From Sacculina carcini (taxonomy: Eukaryota; Arthropoda; Thecostraca; Sacculinidae), in NCBI GenBank assembly GCA_916048095.2, contig OU696571.1, positions 9,624,449 to 9,688,448 of the forward strand: a DNA stretch of 64,000 nt. The letters run 5' to 3'. Made by a program: the position numbers and the translations under genes. The notes under the pieces were generated by a model. The model saw only the letters and a program-made list of their open reading frames with translations. It made no database searches and was not told the origin of the DNA. Shown piece after piece: positions 1-11,965 of the stretch; position 1 is the stretch's first letter; each line of letters starts with the position of its first letter.

Positions 1-2493
1 CATACAAAGCAGCGGCGACAACACCAATAGATTCACGAGATATGCAAGCTTTACGAAAGATCACAAGGGAGCAAGCAGTTCGCTTAGAACAACAAATTAC
101 GCTCGAAGAACTCAAAGCCACAATGTCAAGAATGAAAAGCGGTAAATCACCAGGACCAAATGGTTTTACTATAGGTTTCTTTAAAAAATTCTGGGACCCA
201 ATCGGCCATATCTTACTTAAAGCGTTCAAAGAAACACAGTTAAGAGGTGAATTAATACGATCACATAATGAGGCATCAATAACCATGATTCCTAAGAGTG
301 GTACCACGGGCCACCAGATTAAAGATTGGCGTCTAATATCCTTATTGAACGTAGACTTCAAGATTTTATCAAGGACGATTGCCGAAAGGATCAAACAAGT
401 AATTCCAGGGTTGATCAATCAAACACAAACTGCATATATCCGAGGGAGAAACATCGCTGAAAACTCCAGATTGGTATTTGACTTCCTCCACCATTGTCAC
501 AAAAACCAAATTGCGGCCGTAATCCTGGCAGCGGATTTCCAATCGGCATTTGATACATTATCGTGGACGTATATGGAAAATATTCTAGAAGCACATAACT
601 TTGGGCCTTTTTTTAGAAGTCTTATCAATTTGTTCTATTTCAACAAGCGAAATTATTCCAGGATAGGCATGAACGGATATATAGGTGAAAAAATATTCCT
701 AGAACGCGGAATTAGACAAGGTGATCCTATATCTGGCTATTTGTTCAACCTCGCAGTAGAATTAATTGCTGTCAGGCTTGCAAAAGCAAGTGACGTCCGA
801 GGAATCAAAATACACGATCAAGTTGAAATAAAAATATCACAATATGCTGACGATACTGTTCTATTTCTCGAAGGTGACGCCCAAAATATTGAAAATGCAA
901 CCAACGAACTGGTGAAATTTGCAGAGATGTCTGGACTCAAACTGAATCAAGCAAAAACCAAGCTGCTTGCCCTTGGTGGTTATGCTCCAGTTACCCCAAC
1001 CGTAAGCAACCATTGGGTAGAAGAGCTGAAAATACTAGGAATACACTACACCGCGGACAATATGAGAATAAGAGAAAACTATACGAGAGTCATGAAAAGT
1101 GCAGAGTTAGAGCTGGCGCTGTGGTGCAAGAGAAATTTGACGCCAATAGGAAGAATAACGATAATAAAAGCACTTATCATATCCAAATTTGTGCATTTGC
1201 TCAATTCCATTCCAAGTTTAAGCAAGAATCAACTGAAAAAATTGTCAAGTATTCTGTTCAAATTTGTATGGAACAATAAGACAGATAAAATTAAGCGGAT
1301 ACAACTTATTCAGAACTGCAGCGAAGACGGATTATGTATGATCGACATCGTAGCTTTCATGCGCAGCATAAAGGCTCGATGGATAAGTAAACTGGCGAAC
1401 GAAACAGACGGGCTCTGGACTAGCTTAGCTAGGCTAAGCATTCCAGACGTCGGCGATTTAGTGAATTACAGAACACAAAAATTGAAAAAAATTGAAAGCA
1501 AAATAACAAACGAGTTTTGGAAGGACGTTATAATAGCCTGGCGATATTTTATCGAAAACTCCAATCAGGAAGACAGCACCATCATCTGTGAAAGTTTATG
1601 GTACTCCGATTATACGAAATATAAAAGCAGTAAAATTCACAAATGGGATAACGCAGGAATTCGCTTTATAGGCGATATAATAAACACAGAAGAAGCAAGA
1701 GTTTTAACGCTTGAGGAAATGCAGAATAAATTCAATATAAAAATTGATTCTCTCAATTACACTGGCCTTCTAAAAGGAATTGATAAAATAGAATCTGTAC
1801 TGCAGCATTCGAGTAATTACATTCAACCCAACATTCCCTATCGAGGGTGGATGATAAGGAATACGACAAAATTCAATCGATTTGCATATAAAAACATGAT
1901 TTCATATAAAACGAATAAATCACATTTAGTGGAATTGGGGAGAACGAAAAGAAAATGGATAGAAGATATTGGCCACTACAGAGCAGGAAGTATAAACACC
2001 ATTAAATCAGTGACAAATTCCACACACTTGCAATACTTCAACTACAAAATCACTCAAAGAATCATCCACACAAACAAAACCGCATATTTGATCGGCATGA
2101 CAAAATCACACACATGCACGTTCTGCAAAACACACACAGAAACGATATTGCACCTTTTCTGGAGCTGCCACGTTACAAGAAAATTTATACAACAAATGAA
2201 CACACACGTATTGGAGCCACTAGGTTTCCAAGTGAAAAACGATAAAAAAATGGTTTTTCCCGGTTGAAAGGAACTTAGAAACATTGATAATTACTGTCGC
2301 GAAAAGATGCATTTATACTTCACGTTATATCGACGCGAAGCCGCATATAAAAGCACTAATAGTGTCAATTATGAACGAATACGAAATAGGTCAGACATGC
2401 CGCAAACAACTACCCGATAGAGCCAAGCATGAAATGTGGAGGATATGGGAGCAGAAACAGAACGAGATAACGTGTCACTTCAATATGTCGTAA
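1..2493 (+). pseudogene. L1/Tx1-clade LINE ORF2, reverse transcriptase to C terminus
   Basis: Reverse transcriptase part of ORF2 of a non-LTR retrotransposon, which would copy its own RNA into a nicked chromosomal target. The frame is open from the left edge, so the endonuclease lies outside or is lost. Seen in order: the pre-fingers motif GKSPGPNGF (near residue 35), DWRLISLLNVDFKI, the QTQTAYIRGR block, motif A ADFQSAFDTL, motif B RGIRQGDPISGYLF, and catalytic QYADD at about residue 268 (nt 843-854). A C-terminal Cys/His cluster follows, CTFCKTHTETILHLFWSC. The main frame stops at 2267. The C-terminal tail continues in another frame at 2284-2493 (TVAKRCIYTSRY), so one frameshift near 2.27 kb breaks it. 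The INxxLLNVDxKI and LFNLAVE wording places it in the L1/Tx1 group. Otherwise well preserved, so fairly young. No host function is implied. Confidence 0.85.
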
Positions 2494-2835
2494 TAGTCGC
2501 GAGTCATGAAATACGAGCGGCAGAGTGACAAGCTTTGACGCGACAGACTCGCGTATATGATGATCTGTTCACTTGGATGATACCTGTAACGTCCGCACAC
2601 CGGTATATATGCAGTTGATGTTAAAGAATTCGGCGCATTCTGTTGAATAGAGGGGAGCGCTCAATGGATCATTTGACACAATTTCTGGAGAATTTGTTGA
2701 ATTGTCGTTCATTGTATAGCTTGTACCGTACCGCTCATTGTATAGCTACAACGCAAACATTAGACACTATACGGGCAAACGTAATGCCGTCCACTAGTGT
2801 GATTCACTGAAATGTTCCCGATGCGAGTAGTTTGT
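2494..2835 (+). other. Non-coding stretch after the L1/Tx1 ORF
   Basis: No gene is seen. It starts directly after the LINE stop codon and is probably its 3' untranslated region. A short repeated phrase (cattgtatagct) occurs twice near 2712-2750. No poly(A) tail or target duplication could be recognised. Confidence 0.4.
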
Positions 2836-3335
2836 GCTGGTGCCTCGATTGAGTTGTTTTGCTCGATTGAGTTTGTCCTGCTCTTCATGAGTCAAACTGG
2901 TCAGCCAAGTCTTTCTACTTTTCTGCTCCCCGTCTTTACAATCAACTTCCTCCTCATGTCCTGAAGCAAAAATCATACTCCTCATTCTCTTCTGCTCTGC
3001 AAATTTTTTTTGCTATCTTTGCCCACACCTCTAACTCCTCCATTCCGACAGCACTAAATCTTGTTCTCTCTACATTCGTTTTTCTTGGTTACCAGTGTTA
3101 ATCTATGATGTGATGTGTGATGTGATGTTTGTTACTGTGTAAGATATTTCTTTTGCTGTTTTATACTCGTTTTTCTCTTTTTTATCATGTGTGTTATTTT
3201 TGCTGGCTCATTTATTTTCCATCTATGAGCTAATACTCCTTTATATTGTTCGCACCAGTTTATCTCTTTTACGCGCCTCTGCTCTACTTGGCGCTATATC
3301 AAGTACATGTTTGTTTGTTTGTTTGTTTTTTTTGC
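2836..3335 (+). mobile_element. CR1-like LINE, 3'-terminal fragment with (TTTG)n tail
   Basis: Positions 2905-3010 translate to a run containing WSAKSFYFSAPRLYNQLPP, the conserved C-terminal block of the CR1/L2-like LINEs found several times in this window (49.1-51.1, 15.7-17.7 and 60.3-61.1 kb). The rest is 3' untranslated sequence ending in gcgctatatcaagtacatg followed by a TTTG run at about 3308-3330. That is the same terminal signature as the other copies. 5' truncated; non-functional. Confidence 0.75.
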
Positions 3336-3516
3336 GTTTCAATATTTCAGCCAAAATGTACAGTGGTTGTTAAATTTACGGGTGCTAACTGAATTGATAG
3401 GTGTGTGTGTGCATGTAAAGGCAAAACGTATCTATTTATATATATCTGTCTGTATTTATTATATGTGCGTGGTGATTGTCAATACACTTCTGAAATCAGA
3501 AAAAAAAGAAAAAAAA

Positions 3517-3665
3517 GTGTTACCTAAGTGTGCCCTAAGTGTTACCTAAGTGTTACCTAAGTGTTACCTAAGTGTTACCTAAGTGTTACCTAAGTGTTAC
3601 CTAAGTGTTACCTAAGTGTGCCCTAAGTGTTACCTAAGTGTACCCTAAGTGTTACCTAAGTGTTA
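3517..3665. repeat. 11-bp minisatellite, GTGTTACCTAA
   Basis: About 13-14 head-to-tail copies of GTGTTACCTAA, with scattered GTGTGCCCTAA and GTGTACCCTAA variants. It is flanked by A-rich tracts on both sides. The unit resembles no telomere repeat exactly. Confidence 0.95.
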
Positions 3666-3699
3666 AAAAATAAAAAAATAAAAAAAAAACACCAATAAA

Positions 3700-4089
3700 T
3701 CATTTTGTCCTTCAAATCCGATTAATTTTGCCACGGTATCTTCCTCTCTCACCTTCTGGCTCTTATTTTGACACACCTTATAAATGCCTATTTCCTTCAT
3801 GGGACTTTTCTCACCAGTAAAAAAGTCATTCTCATTCCTATTCTCAAAAAACCTTCCCATGACCTAAACATTCTAAAAAGTTACCGACCAGTTTCCCGTC
3901 TTCCATTTTCATCATAAATTCTTGAGTCCGCCATTTATCGTCAACTAGCATCTTACCTCTACAATAACTGGCTTATTGATGACCTACAATCAGGTTTTGC
4001 TCCTTATCGTTCCACTGAAACTGCTCTTGTCCGCCTCCATCACGATTTACTTTTTCATTTTGATCAAAAATCTTCCGTAGTCATCACTT
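3700..4089 (+). pseudogene. CR1-like LINE RT, 5' portion, interrupted at 4089
   Basis: Plus-strand translation gives the finger region of a CR1-like RT: a phrase like IPILKKPSHDLN, then SYRPVSRLP, then a DDLQSGFAPYRSTETALVRLHHDL block, reaching motif A at the phrase SVVIT. The frame is then broken by a DNA transposon at 4090-6930 and continues at 6931 with LLDMSSTFDLVDH, which is motif A of the same protein. Stop codons and small frameshifts occur within it. It is the oldest layer at this locus. Confidence 0.75.
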
Positions 4090-6930
4090 GGGCTGTCAAA
4101 AGTTGATAAAGTTACTTTTCCACCTAAAGGTCAATTTTTCATAAGCTACTTAAAACTGAATGAAAAAGTTGTGTACGATAATGATTAAAAAAGTTATTAG
4201 GTTACCAAAAGTGACTTTTTCATCGTTAGGTTACTTTTTTGCTTTTTAGGTTACTTTTTTATCGTCAGGTTATCTTTTATTATTTTTCTTGTTATTGGGT
4301 CACTTTACCACGGAATTTGGTAACTTTTTGCAGATATGAGGCCCAAAAACGATATAAATGAGGATAAAATAGAAATAGAGATGGAATCTCAGGTCTGATG
4401 ATCAAGAAATGTCCAAATTTCTGCTGTTAGGATTTTGCAATTGATCTTCACTTCAATATCTGTGCTACTCGATAGTTATAAGTTTTTGGGTGCGCAGGAT
4501 AGTATGTGTGTATGTATGTATTGGCCACTTTCAACAAAGTATCGGCGGGTTAAACAGGATAAATGCAAGTACAAAAGAACAAAATAATAAAAATATAAAT
4601 TGTCATAAGGCACATAGGCCGGTACACAAACATAGACGCAAGCTAAAGTATCGCAGAAGCTAGCTCGGTAGTTAGACAAGCATAAGCTAAGTTGCGGGCG
4701 AACAGAGGGTATACACAGCTAAGATGGTCGGTCAAGACGGTGGTTGGAAATTTCACAAGAGGTGAGGAAACCGCTACAGATGGGAACTACATGTGTCGTA
4801 GTGAGCCGAAAAGGTCAGTGGAGAGGAGGATATCATGAGGAAAAACAAGCAAAGGTAGCCCGATAGGATTCCAGAAGATGTTTATGAAGCTTAAGACTGA
4901 AATATTTATTGGACGTGGCAGGGGTTATATGAGAAGGCAGCTTGATATATAGTCGAGGATCTACGAACTGAAAAGATTGCGAGGACCAGGGAGATTCAGA
5001 CGTGGCGCGAATTTTAAGGATAACGATAGAGTACCGGGTATTATGGGCATGGGTCGTAGGGTGGAGCAGTTCCTTGAGATGGGATGGAGGAGCATGGTGA
5101 ATGTAGGATTTTGAAAATAAGGCAGCATATTTTTGGTGGACCAAAAGTATAAAGGGAAGCCATCCTAGTTTCTTAAGCAGAGTAGATGTAGGATGGCGAG
5201 CAGGGAGTCTAAAAACAATACGACACGATTGATTTAGTATAGATTGCAAGGAGGATTGTTGTTTCGCTGATCAGGAATTGAATAAGGAAGAACAATAGTT
5301 AAGATGAGGAAAAATATATGAATGTATGAGTGTGATTGAAGTACGCTGGTCAATATATTTTCTAATTATATAAAGACTGCGACTGACGAATCTACATCTG
5401 CGTACAGTTTGAGCAATATGGTGAGAAAAACTAAGACTAGAGTCAAATGTGACACCAAGATTTCCGGTGTGAAAAAGGGTTTTGAGTTGGCATGATTGGG
5501 TGTCCAAGGAAGGTGGTTGGAATAAACTAGTTTGTGTTTTGGAGGGATTGACTGATAAAGAGCATGAAGCAGCCCAAGAGGAAATGGAATTAAGTATGAG
5601 AGTAAGGTCATTTTGTCGAGATAGAGGAAGGTAGATCCGGATGTCGTCAGCGAAAATGTGGTACTGCAAAGACAGGGAGCCAAGATTGGAGCAGAGAGAG
5701 AGAGAGCATGTAAATATTGAAAATGATAGGACCGAGGACAGACCATTGAGGGACACCAGATGACAGTGGTTTCGAAAGAGACTCTTCGGAATTCAACAGC
5801 ACGGATAATGTACGGTGAGACAGATATGATTCAAGAAGAGCAAGAGCAGAATCAGAAAAGCCAAGTCCGTGGAGGTCATTTAAAAGAATACGATGATCCA
5901 TCAAGTCAAAGGCGGATCAGAGGGCAATAAGGGTCAATATGACAGGAGTTTTCGTGAAAAATTGTTGCAGAATATCGTTTTTTACTCCTAAGAGCGCCGT
6001 TTCAGAGGATCTATTAGCAATAAATCCCCAGCCTATGAAAGCAAAGAAAACACCATGAAGGAAAGAGACATTAACGAGGTGGGTGTAAAAAGGAGCAAAA
6101 AGGTAAATGCTAGAGGATATTTTCTTGAAACCAATCGGATTGAGCGGACAGGAGAAAGGTTGAGTCTTTCGTAAGAACCGAACAGTATCGAGAAGTGATA
6201 TTTGCGCAAAAGAATTGAAAGGATAAATGGAATGAGAAATGGGCGAGGGAAGGGAGCCACAAGGTTTGACAATAGAGCTGAGTAAGGATTCGATCTTGGA
6301 TGAAAGGAAATCAGAGAATGCCGAAGCTGACAAGAGGGGGGGTTTTAAATGGATTTGCCCAATTTTAAACCATAGTGCCATTTCATTCTAGGAAATGCCC
6401 ACGAACCGGAAGGTGTCGTGATATGTTTGGAGTATGTGATCTCACTATACCAGATAATGCAGTGTAGCACTTGAAAGTGTGCATTTACTAGGACAGGAAG
6501 TAGCACGTGAGCTGCAGTGCGTGAGATAGCGCCACTTTCCCACGTTTGAGCTCAAGCGCCGAAACAGTGCCTCCTTATAAGACTGTGATGATAGGTTGCT
6601 TACATAAGGACGGGAGCATTCACACATGCAGTGTGATTGCATTTTGATGACTATGCTCCTTTTGGCGATGTTAGCCAAACGATGTTATGCCACTTTTGGT
6701 GGTTTGTTGTAAAAAGGGTACCAGATAGCAGAAATGGTGGAAAATAGTAACAAATCGGAAAGAGGATAGAAAAGAGGGGCTGGTGGCTTCCTACAGAACT
6801 ACAAAAAGAAATGGACCTTTTGTGAAGGATATTTTTTGCAGGTTAGGTCATTTTAGGTTACTTTTTAGGTTATTTTTTCTCGAAAAGAAAGTTATTTTTT
6901 CTCATTATTAGGTTACTTTTTTGACAGCCC
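4090..6930. mobile_element. TIR DNA transposon (non-autonomous) inserted in a LINE
   Basis: The ends are a perfect 12-bp inverted repeat, GGGCTGTCAAAA at 4090 and TTTTGACAGCCC ending at 6930. Both ends continue into repeated ggttactttttt blocks. The flanks repeat TAGTCATCAC (4078-4087 and 6931-6940), so the target duplication is 10-12 bp. It interrupts motif A of a CR1-like RT that reads on at the other side. No transposase is seen; the interior holds an inverted LINE fragment (4830-6385). Long target duplication with A/T-rich subterminal repeats suggests a Mutator-like (MULE) or foldback-type element, but the superfamily is inference. Confidence 0.75.
4830..6385 (-). pseudogene. CR1-like LINE, RT to C terminus, decayed
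   Basis: Minus-strand frames give, from 6381 downwards: a linker with PFSCPLNPIGFKKI and VNVSFLHGVFF; a motif B region SSGVPQWSVLGPIIFNIYM (the Q-G of the usual PQGS changed to Q-W); the catalytic box YHIFADDIRIYLPLS; a thumb with NLGVTFDSSLSFS; then RLPARHPTSTLLKKLGWLPF and the C-terminal SPWSSQSFQFVDPRLY. The fingers between SFLHG and motif A are mostly missing, and several frameshifts separate the pieces. It sits inverted inside the TIR transposon at 4090-6930. Not functional. Confidence 0.75.
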
Positions 6931-7195
6931 TAGTCATCACTCTTCTTGATATGTCATCCACATTTGACCTTGTTGATCACAAAGTTATTATTCAGGATCT
7001 CTTATCCATAGGAATATCTCATTCTGATCTTTCTCTTCTCACTTCCTATCTCACTAATTGCTCCTACTCAGTTATATTTGATAGTTTTCGGTCTCAAAAT
7101 TTCCCTCTTTCATCAGGTGTCCCCCAGGGTTCTTTACTTGGTCCTATCCTTTTCAACATTTACATGACATCTCTATGTCCAATACTACGAAATTT
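6931..7195 (+). pseudogene. CR1-like LINE RT, continuation of 3700-4089
   Basis: Continues the RT interrupted at 4089: LLDMSSTFDLVDHKVII (motif A), then a connector, then LSSGVPQGSLLGPILFNIYM (motif B). It is cut off at about 7195-7200 by a minus-strand Helitron remnant before the catalytic ADD box. The first ten bases are the target duplication of the TIR transposon. Confidence 0.75.
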
Positions 7196-7200
7196 GTCTA

Positions 7201-7539
7201 TCTTGTAAAACGGAAAATTCTCTACACAGCGGTATACTCTGAATTGCTGTACCATCTCTGGTTTAGGAGATCTCGATGGCAGAATATTGACCAAAATTTT
7301 CGCATTTTTCAGGGTTCATTTTGTCTTTTTACCCTGATAACTTTTTTGGTTATGATTTTTAAAATTTAAAATTTAGCCGAAAGTGTAGACAAGAAAATTT
7401 TCAACGTGATGGTATAAATTGTTAGCGGGTACGCCCAGTGGTGGCCGAGTAGGAGCTGATATAATATGGACCAAGGAGGGTGGGACACACAGACAGACAG
7501 ACACACACAGAGGATCTCTTATATGTATAGATATATAGA
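7201..7539 (-). mobile_element. Helitron 5' end fragment (minus strand)
   Basis: Read on the minus strand it starts with TC at 7539 and a TATATA run. It then has the family's 5' signature (aagagatcctctgtg, GTCTGTCTG, cccaccctccttggtcca), then the TTATACC-rich body seen at 32.2, 37.0, 40.6 and 45.0 kb. The left end lacks the CTAG terminus, so this copy is truncated. Its first base directly abuts the terminal CTAG of the next Helitron at 7540-7543. Confidence 0.75.
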
Positions 7540-10500
7540 CTAGCATATAAACCCGCCCGTTGTGCGGAACAATTCATAAAATGAAATTCATATTTAATTC
7601 ATAAAAAATATTGAAAATTAAAAAAGAAAAAGGGTACACTCATAAAAAAAAATTATCAATATAAAAGTCTAAATTTAATCATTTTTATTTTTATTTTGAC
7701 AAAATATTTTCCTTCAACCCGCCTCATATTTAAACCCACCCGTCGTGCGAAATAACTCATAAGTCACACACGAAACAAACACAATTAAAAATGATGGAAG
7801 CGTTTCATCAGAATGCTTTAAAAATATATTTATGACTCAACATCATTCCCCAACATCATTTGTCAAGTAAGATTTTACTTTTACCACTATTATATTTACT
7901 GCTAAAAATTATCATATATTCCGCTATCATTTAAACCCAATATAACATGAACCAAACCTACCGAACCCAACCCAGCCATCCCGTCTTGCCAAACCTAACC
8001 TAACCAAATTTGAGGTGATTTCACTTATTAGTTTGTGATCACAAACTGAACTGATTCAATCATAATTTGTAATCAGAAGCCTGAGATTACACCAGGGGTC
8101 TTAATCACGCGACCCAACAATATTTTTTTCACAATCCGCCAATATAGTATCGGAACCAAACTGTAAGACAGCTAAATTCACATGTATTGCATAATGCGAT
8201 TTAATTATGCATAATTTAATTCACATTCTTATTAGTGAATTTGGATTTCGAAGTCAAGTCCATGAGTTTTGTATATGAGTTCATTCTACACTGTAAAATT
8301 GAATGTTTAAACCCGCCCGTCTTGCTGAACAATTGATAAAACAAAAGTAATACATATTTAAAAGCCAAAAGTCAGTCAAATAGAAAACTCTAAATTGTAA
8401 AATATAAACCAATAGAAAATGAATTTGCATATTCTTATTCTAATAATTGACGAATTGACGTAAGTATGAGGCGGGTTGATCATTCAATCAACCCGCCTCA
8501 TACTTAAGTCCGCCCGTCGTCAGGAATAATTTAGAAATTAAACACAAAATGAAAACAATGAAAAATGTTAAAATATTATATCATGTCTATAATTCCCGGA
8601 TAACCCGTCCGCTAATGCATCATATTCATAAAGTGTTTTGGATTACACCGATATTACAGCCCTTTTGCAATCTATGTTATGCTATGTAGTATTCCTAGTA
8701 CATTTATCATCAGATTGCCAAATATATTGAAAGGTTCACATCATTATCCAATATCATTTGTTCAAGAGCTATTCTACTTTTACCGTTAGAATATTTACTG
8801 GTAGAAATATATCATATATCTCGCTATCATTTAAATCAACTCTATATATATTCATATAAGCCCTCCCTTCGTGCGGAACAACTAATAAAATAAAACTCCT
8901 ATTCAATCCATGAAACAAGAAAACGCAAGTTGAAAACAAAAGTAAACCCATGGGAAAGTTTTAGCCAATATTAAAGTCTAAATGAGATTCTATTCCTATT
9001 TTGACAAACTACGTTTCCTCAAGACACCTCATGCTTAAAGCTGCCCGTCGTGCGGAATAATTCGGAACTCAAATACGAAACAAACACAAAAAAATTGATG
9101 AAAAATGAAAAAATGATTGTCATCGAATGCTTCCAAAATATAATTGTAACTTGATATAATTTCCCAACACCATTTGTTCAATTACTGAGCTACTTTTACC
9201 GCTATAATATTTACTGCTAAAAATTATCATCTTTTCTGCTAACTTTAAACCCAATATATCCTGAACCAAACCTACCAAACTCAACCCAACCATCCCATCT
9301 TTACCCAATCCAGCCTAATCTATGATGATATAACTGAGTAGTTTGTGATCACAAAATAAACTGACTTAATCATAATTTGTAATCAGAAACTTTAGATTAT
9401 CTACGCCAGGGGTCTCAAGCACGCGGCCCACCAGCACTATTCTCGCAGCCCGACAATATAGTATAGAAACCAAACGGTAACACATCTAAATTCACATTTA
9501 TTGCATAATGCGATTTCATTATACATCATTTAATTCACATTTTCATGAGTGAATCTGGATCTTGAAGTCAAGCCCGTGAGTTTTGTATATGGATTTATTC
9601 CACACGGTGAAATTGAATGTTTAAACCCGCTCGTCGTGCGGAAGAATCAACAAAACAAAATTAATACATATTTAAAAGCAAAAAGCCAGTCTAATAGAAA
9701 ACTCTTAATTGTAAAATCTAAACCAATAGAAAATTCTTGTTCTGAATTTGCATATTCTTATTCTATTATTTGACGAAATATTATTCAGTCAACCCGCCTC
9801 ATATTTAAGCCCGCCCGTCGTGCGGAACAATTCATAAGATAAAATTTATATTCAATTCAATTCATAAATCAAATGAAATGCAAATAGAAAGAGAAAACCA
9901 AACTCATAGGAGAGTTTTGGACAACATAAAAGTCTAAATGTGAAATTTATATTTTAATTTTGACAAAATGTTTGTCCTCAACCCGCCTCAAATTTAAAGC
10001 TGCCCGTCGTGCGGACTAATTCAGAAATCAAACACGAAACAAACACAAATACAATTGATGAAAAATGACTAAACATTGTCATCGAATGCTTCCAAAATAT
10101 ATGTATAACTCAACATCATTTCCCAAAATCATTTGCTCAAGTACTCATATACTTTTAACGCTATAATATTTACTGCTAAAATTATCATATTTTCCGCTAT
10201 CATTTGAACCCAATATAACCTGACCCAAACCTGCCAAAGTCATCCCAACAATCTTTTTGACCTAACCCAGCCTCATTTGAGGTGATCTAACTTATTAGTT
10301 TGTGATCACAAAATGAACCAATTCGATCATAATTTGTAACCAGAAGTTTGAGAGTATCTACGCCAGGGGTCTCAAACACGCAGCCCACCAATACTTTTCT
10401 CCCAACACGACAATATAGTATAGAAACCAAAATGTAAGACAGTTAAATTCATTATATCTCACATTATATATATTTTGACAAAATATTATCCCTCAATCCG

Positions 10501-10548
10501 CCTCATATTTAAACCTGCCCGTCGTGATATAGATATATAGATAAATAG
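7540..10548 (-). mobile_element. Non-autonomous Helitron with serial 3' hairpins (minus strand)
   Basis: On the minus strand it ends with hairpin CCGCACAACGGGCGG, a short spacer and CTAG (7540-7543), the usual 3' end of a Helitron (rolling-circle transposon). Upstream the same hairpin core (read on plus as GCCCGTCGTGCGGAA) recurs roughly every 150-250 bp, for example near 7740, 8315, 8513, 8872, 9046, 9631, 9812, 10003 and 10520. Each copy has flanking aacccgcctcatatttaaa. Larger sub-units of about 1.2 kb repeat (7860-8330, 9170-9640, 10120-10440). No Rep/helicase gene is present. Confidence 0.75.
8461..8506. repeat. 20-bp perfect inverted repeat in the Helitron array
   Basis: Arms 8461-8480 and 8487-8506 are perfect reverse complements (taagtatgaggcgggttgat) with a 6-nt spacer. 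The arm sequence is the normal family motif, so one motif copy has been duplicated in inverse orientation. Confidence 0.95.
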
Positions 10549-10551
10549 AAA

Positions 10552-10596
10552 TACTAGCGACAAATTCCGCACTTCGTGCGGATATTGTCGCTAGTA
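10552..10596. repeat. Near-palindrome with Helitron-like 3' end on both strands
   Basis: Two 21-bp arms (10552-10572 and 10576-10596, two mismatches) around a TTC loop. Each strand reads hairpin CCGCAC...GTGCGG, eight bases, then CTAG, which is the layout of a Helitron 3' terminus. It lies just right of the minus-strand Helitron array. The stem sequence differs from the main family (CCGCACGACGGGCGG). Confidence 0.85.
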
Positions 10597-11965
10597 GATC
10601 CGCACTGCGTGCGTCTGGTAACATCGTTGTCAATTATGGTATGTGTGTGCGTTCTTATACCACATTGTTATTCTCCTTGCCGGTTTGTTGTTTAAGTTAA
10701 AAATACAATCGTTTATTGAAAAATTGGTACAATAACATCCCATTGCTATGACGCGCTTTACAGCGAATCAAATTGAACTCCCGTTGCTGAATGTGCCTTA
10801 CAACAATCCGAATCGACATCTTGCCCTGCGGCTAGATGTGGTCACGTTGTGAGGACTAGAGATCAGGTGAGAGGCGGAAAGAGGACCCGGAGGACATGGC
10901 ATGTCCGGAGTGATAGTGGGTCAGTCGTGCGCACGAGGGACGCCGTTATGTGACGGTGATGTTAGACACGTGACTATCCACGTACAACCCACTGGAAAAA
11001 ATATCAAAGGTGATTTGTTGATTCAATTTGATGCAATTTTCTAGGAATTCTGCGTTGTCAAAAGACGATACGCCAAACACGTGAGGTTTCCAGTCATCGT
11101 ATTTTTAACTTTTTGCCGTGCAACTATTATGCATCGTAGTAATATTTGTGAATGATTTGCATGTGGTTTTATATATAAACATTTAAATGATAATTCTTGT
11201 GTTCGATTTGTGCGCAATCAGTGTATTCAATCATATTGATGGTCTTACTAGAATTATTCGTTTTATTTTTAATTTAAAATGAAGTTTTTGGCGTAAATAT
11301 ATTTGTAAAATTCATGCCATGTCATATCAATTTTGGAAATGATTGTTAGAAGCACAACATAGGCTAATTAATTCGTTGATAATTAACAAAATGTGATGTT
11401 TTTTCGACTAAGGTGCACGATTCAAGTTTTACAGTACATCTCTCAGTTGTCATATCGGCGCTTTATTGCTCGTTATCGGGCTCAACTTGTCCGCACAGCT
11501 TATATCATTCGGGAAAAACTTTTTCACTTCTATTTGCACGACCAAATGTGCGTCATGCATCTCGTGTTTCATCATACCCGGGGAAGTTCCACTACTGTTA
11601 TCGATTGAGGTGGCCTAGACTCATGAACTCTGTGTCGATAATGGGCGGTTTCGACAATAGCTGTCAAGGACAAGTCAATGACAAACGAGAGGAAGGAGGA
11701 AAAGCAGATAAATAGACAGAGGAACTACCTAGTCGTCGACCTATCTGGTATCAACTTGGTCACGCTCTGGTACAACAATATATTTGTATAGCGTTCATAC
11801 ATACCACAAGCGCGAAATGAAATAACAGTGAGTAAACGATAACATTAAACGATATCAGGATGTGAGAAAAGAGGTAGAAAGGAAAGAGGAGAAACGGTTG
11901 GTGAGAGAATACAAGAAAAGAAAGGCAAGGCAGAGGAAAATCTGTATCCAATACGTCCGTTTCTA
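10597..11965. other. Unassigned AT-rich and mixed sequence
   Basis: No gene or recognised repeat. A GC-richer patch at 10740-11000 has no long frame with familiar motifs. The short open frames at 11393-11715 show no domain. Confidence 0.4.

Noticed and set aside
3517-3665. Interstitial telomere repeat
   Set aside because: The 11-bp unit TTACCTAAGTG only loosely resembles TTAGGG/CCTAA-type repeats and is not a known telomere unit.
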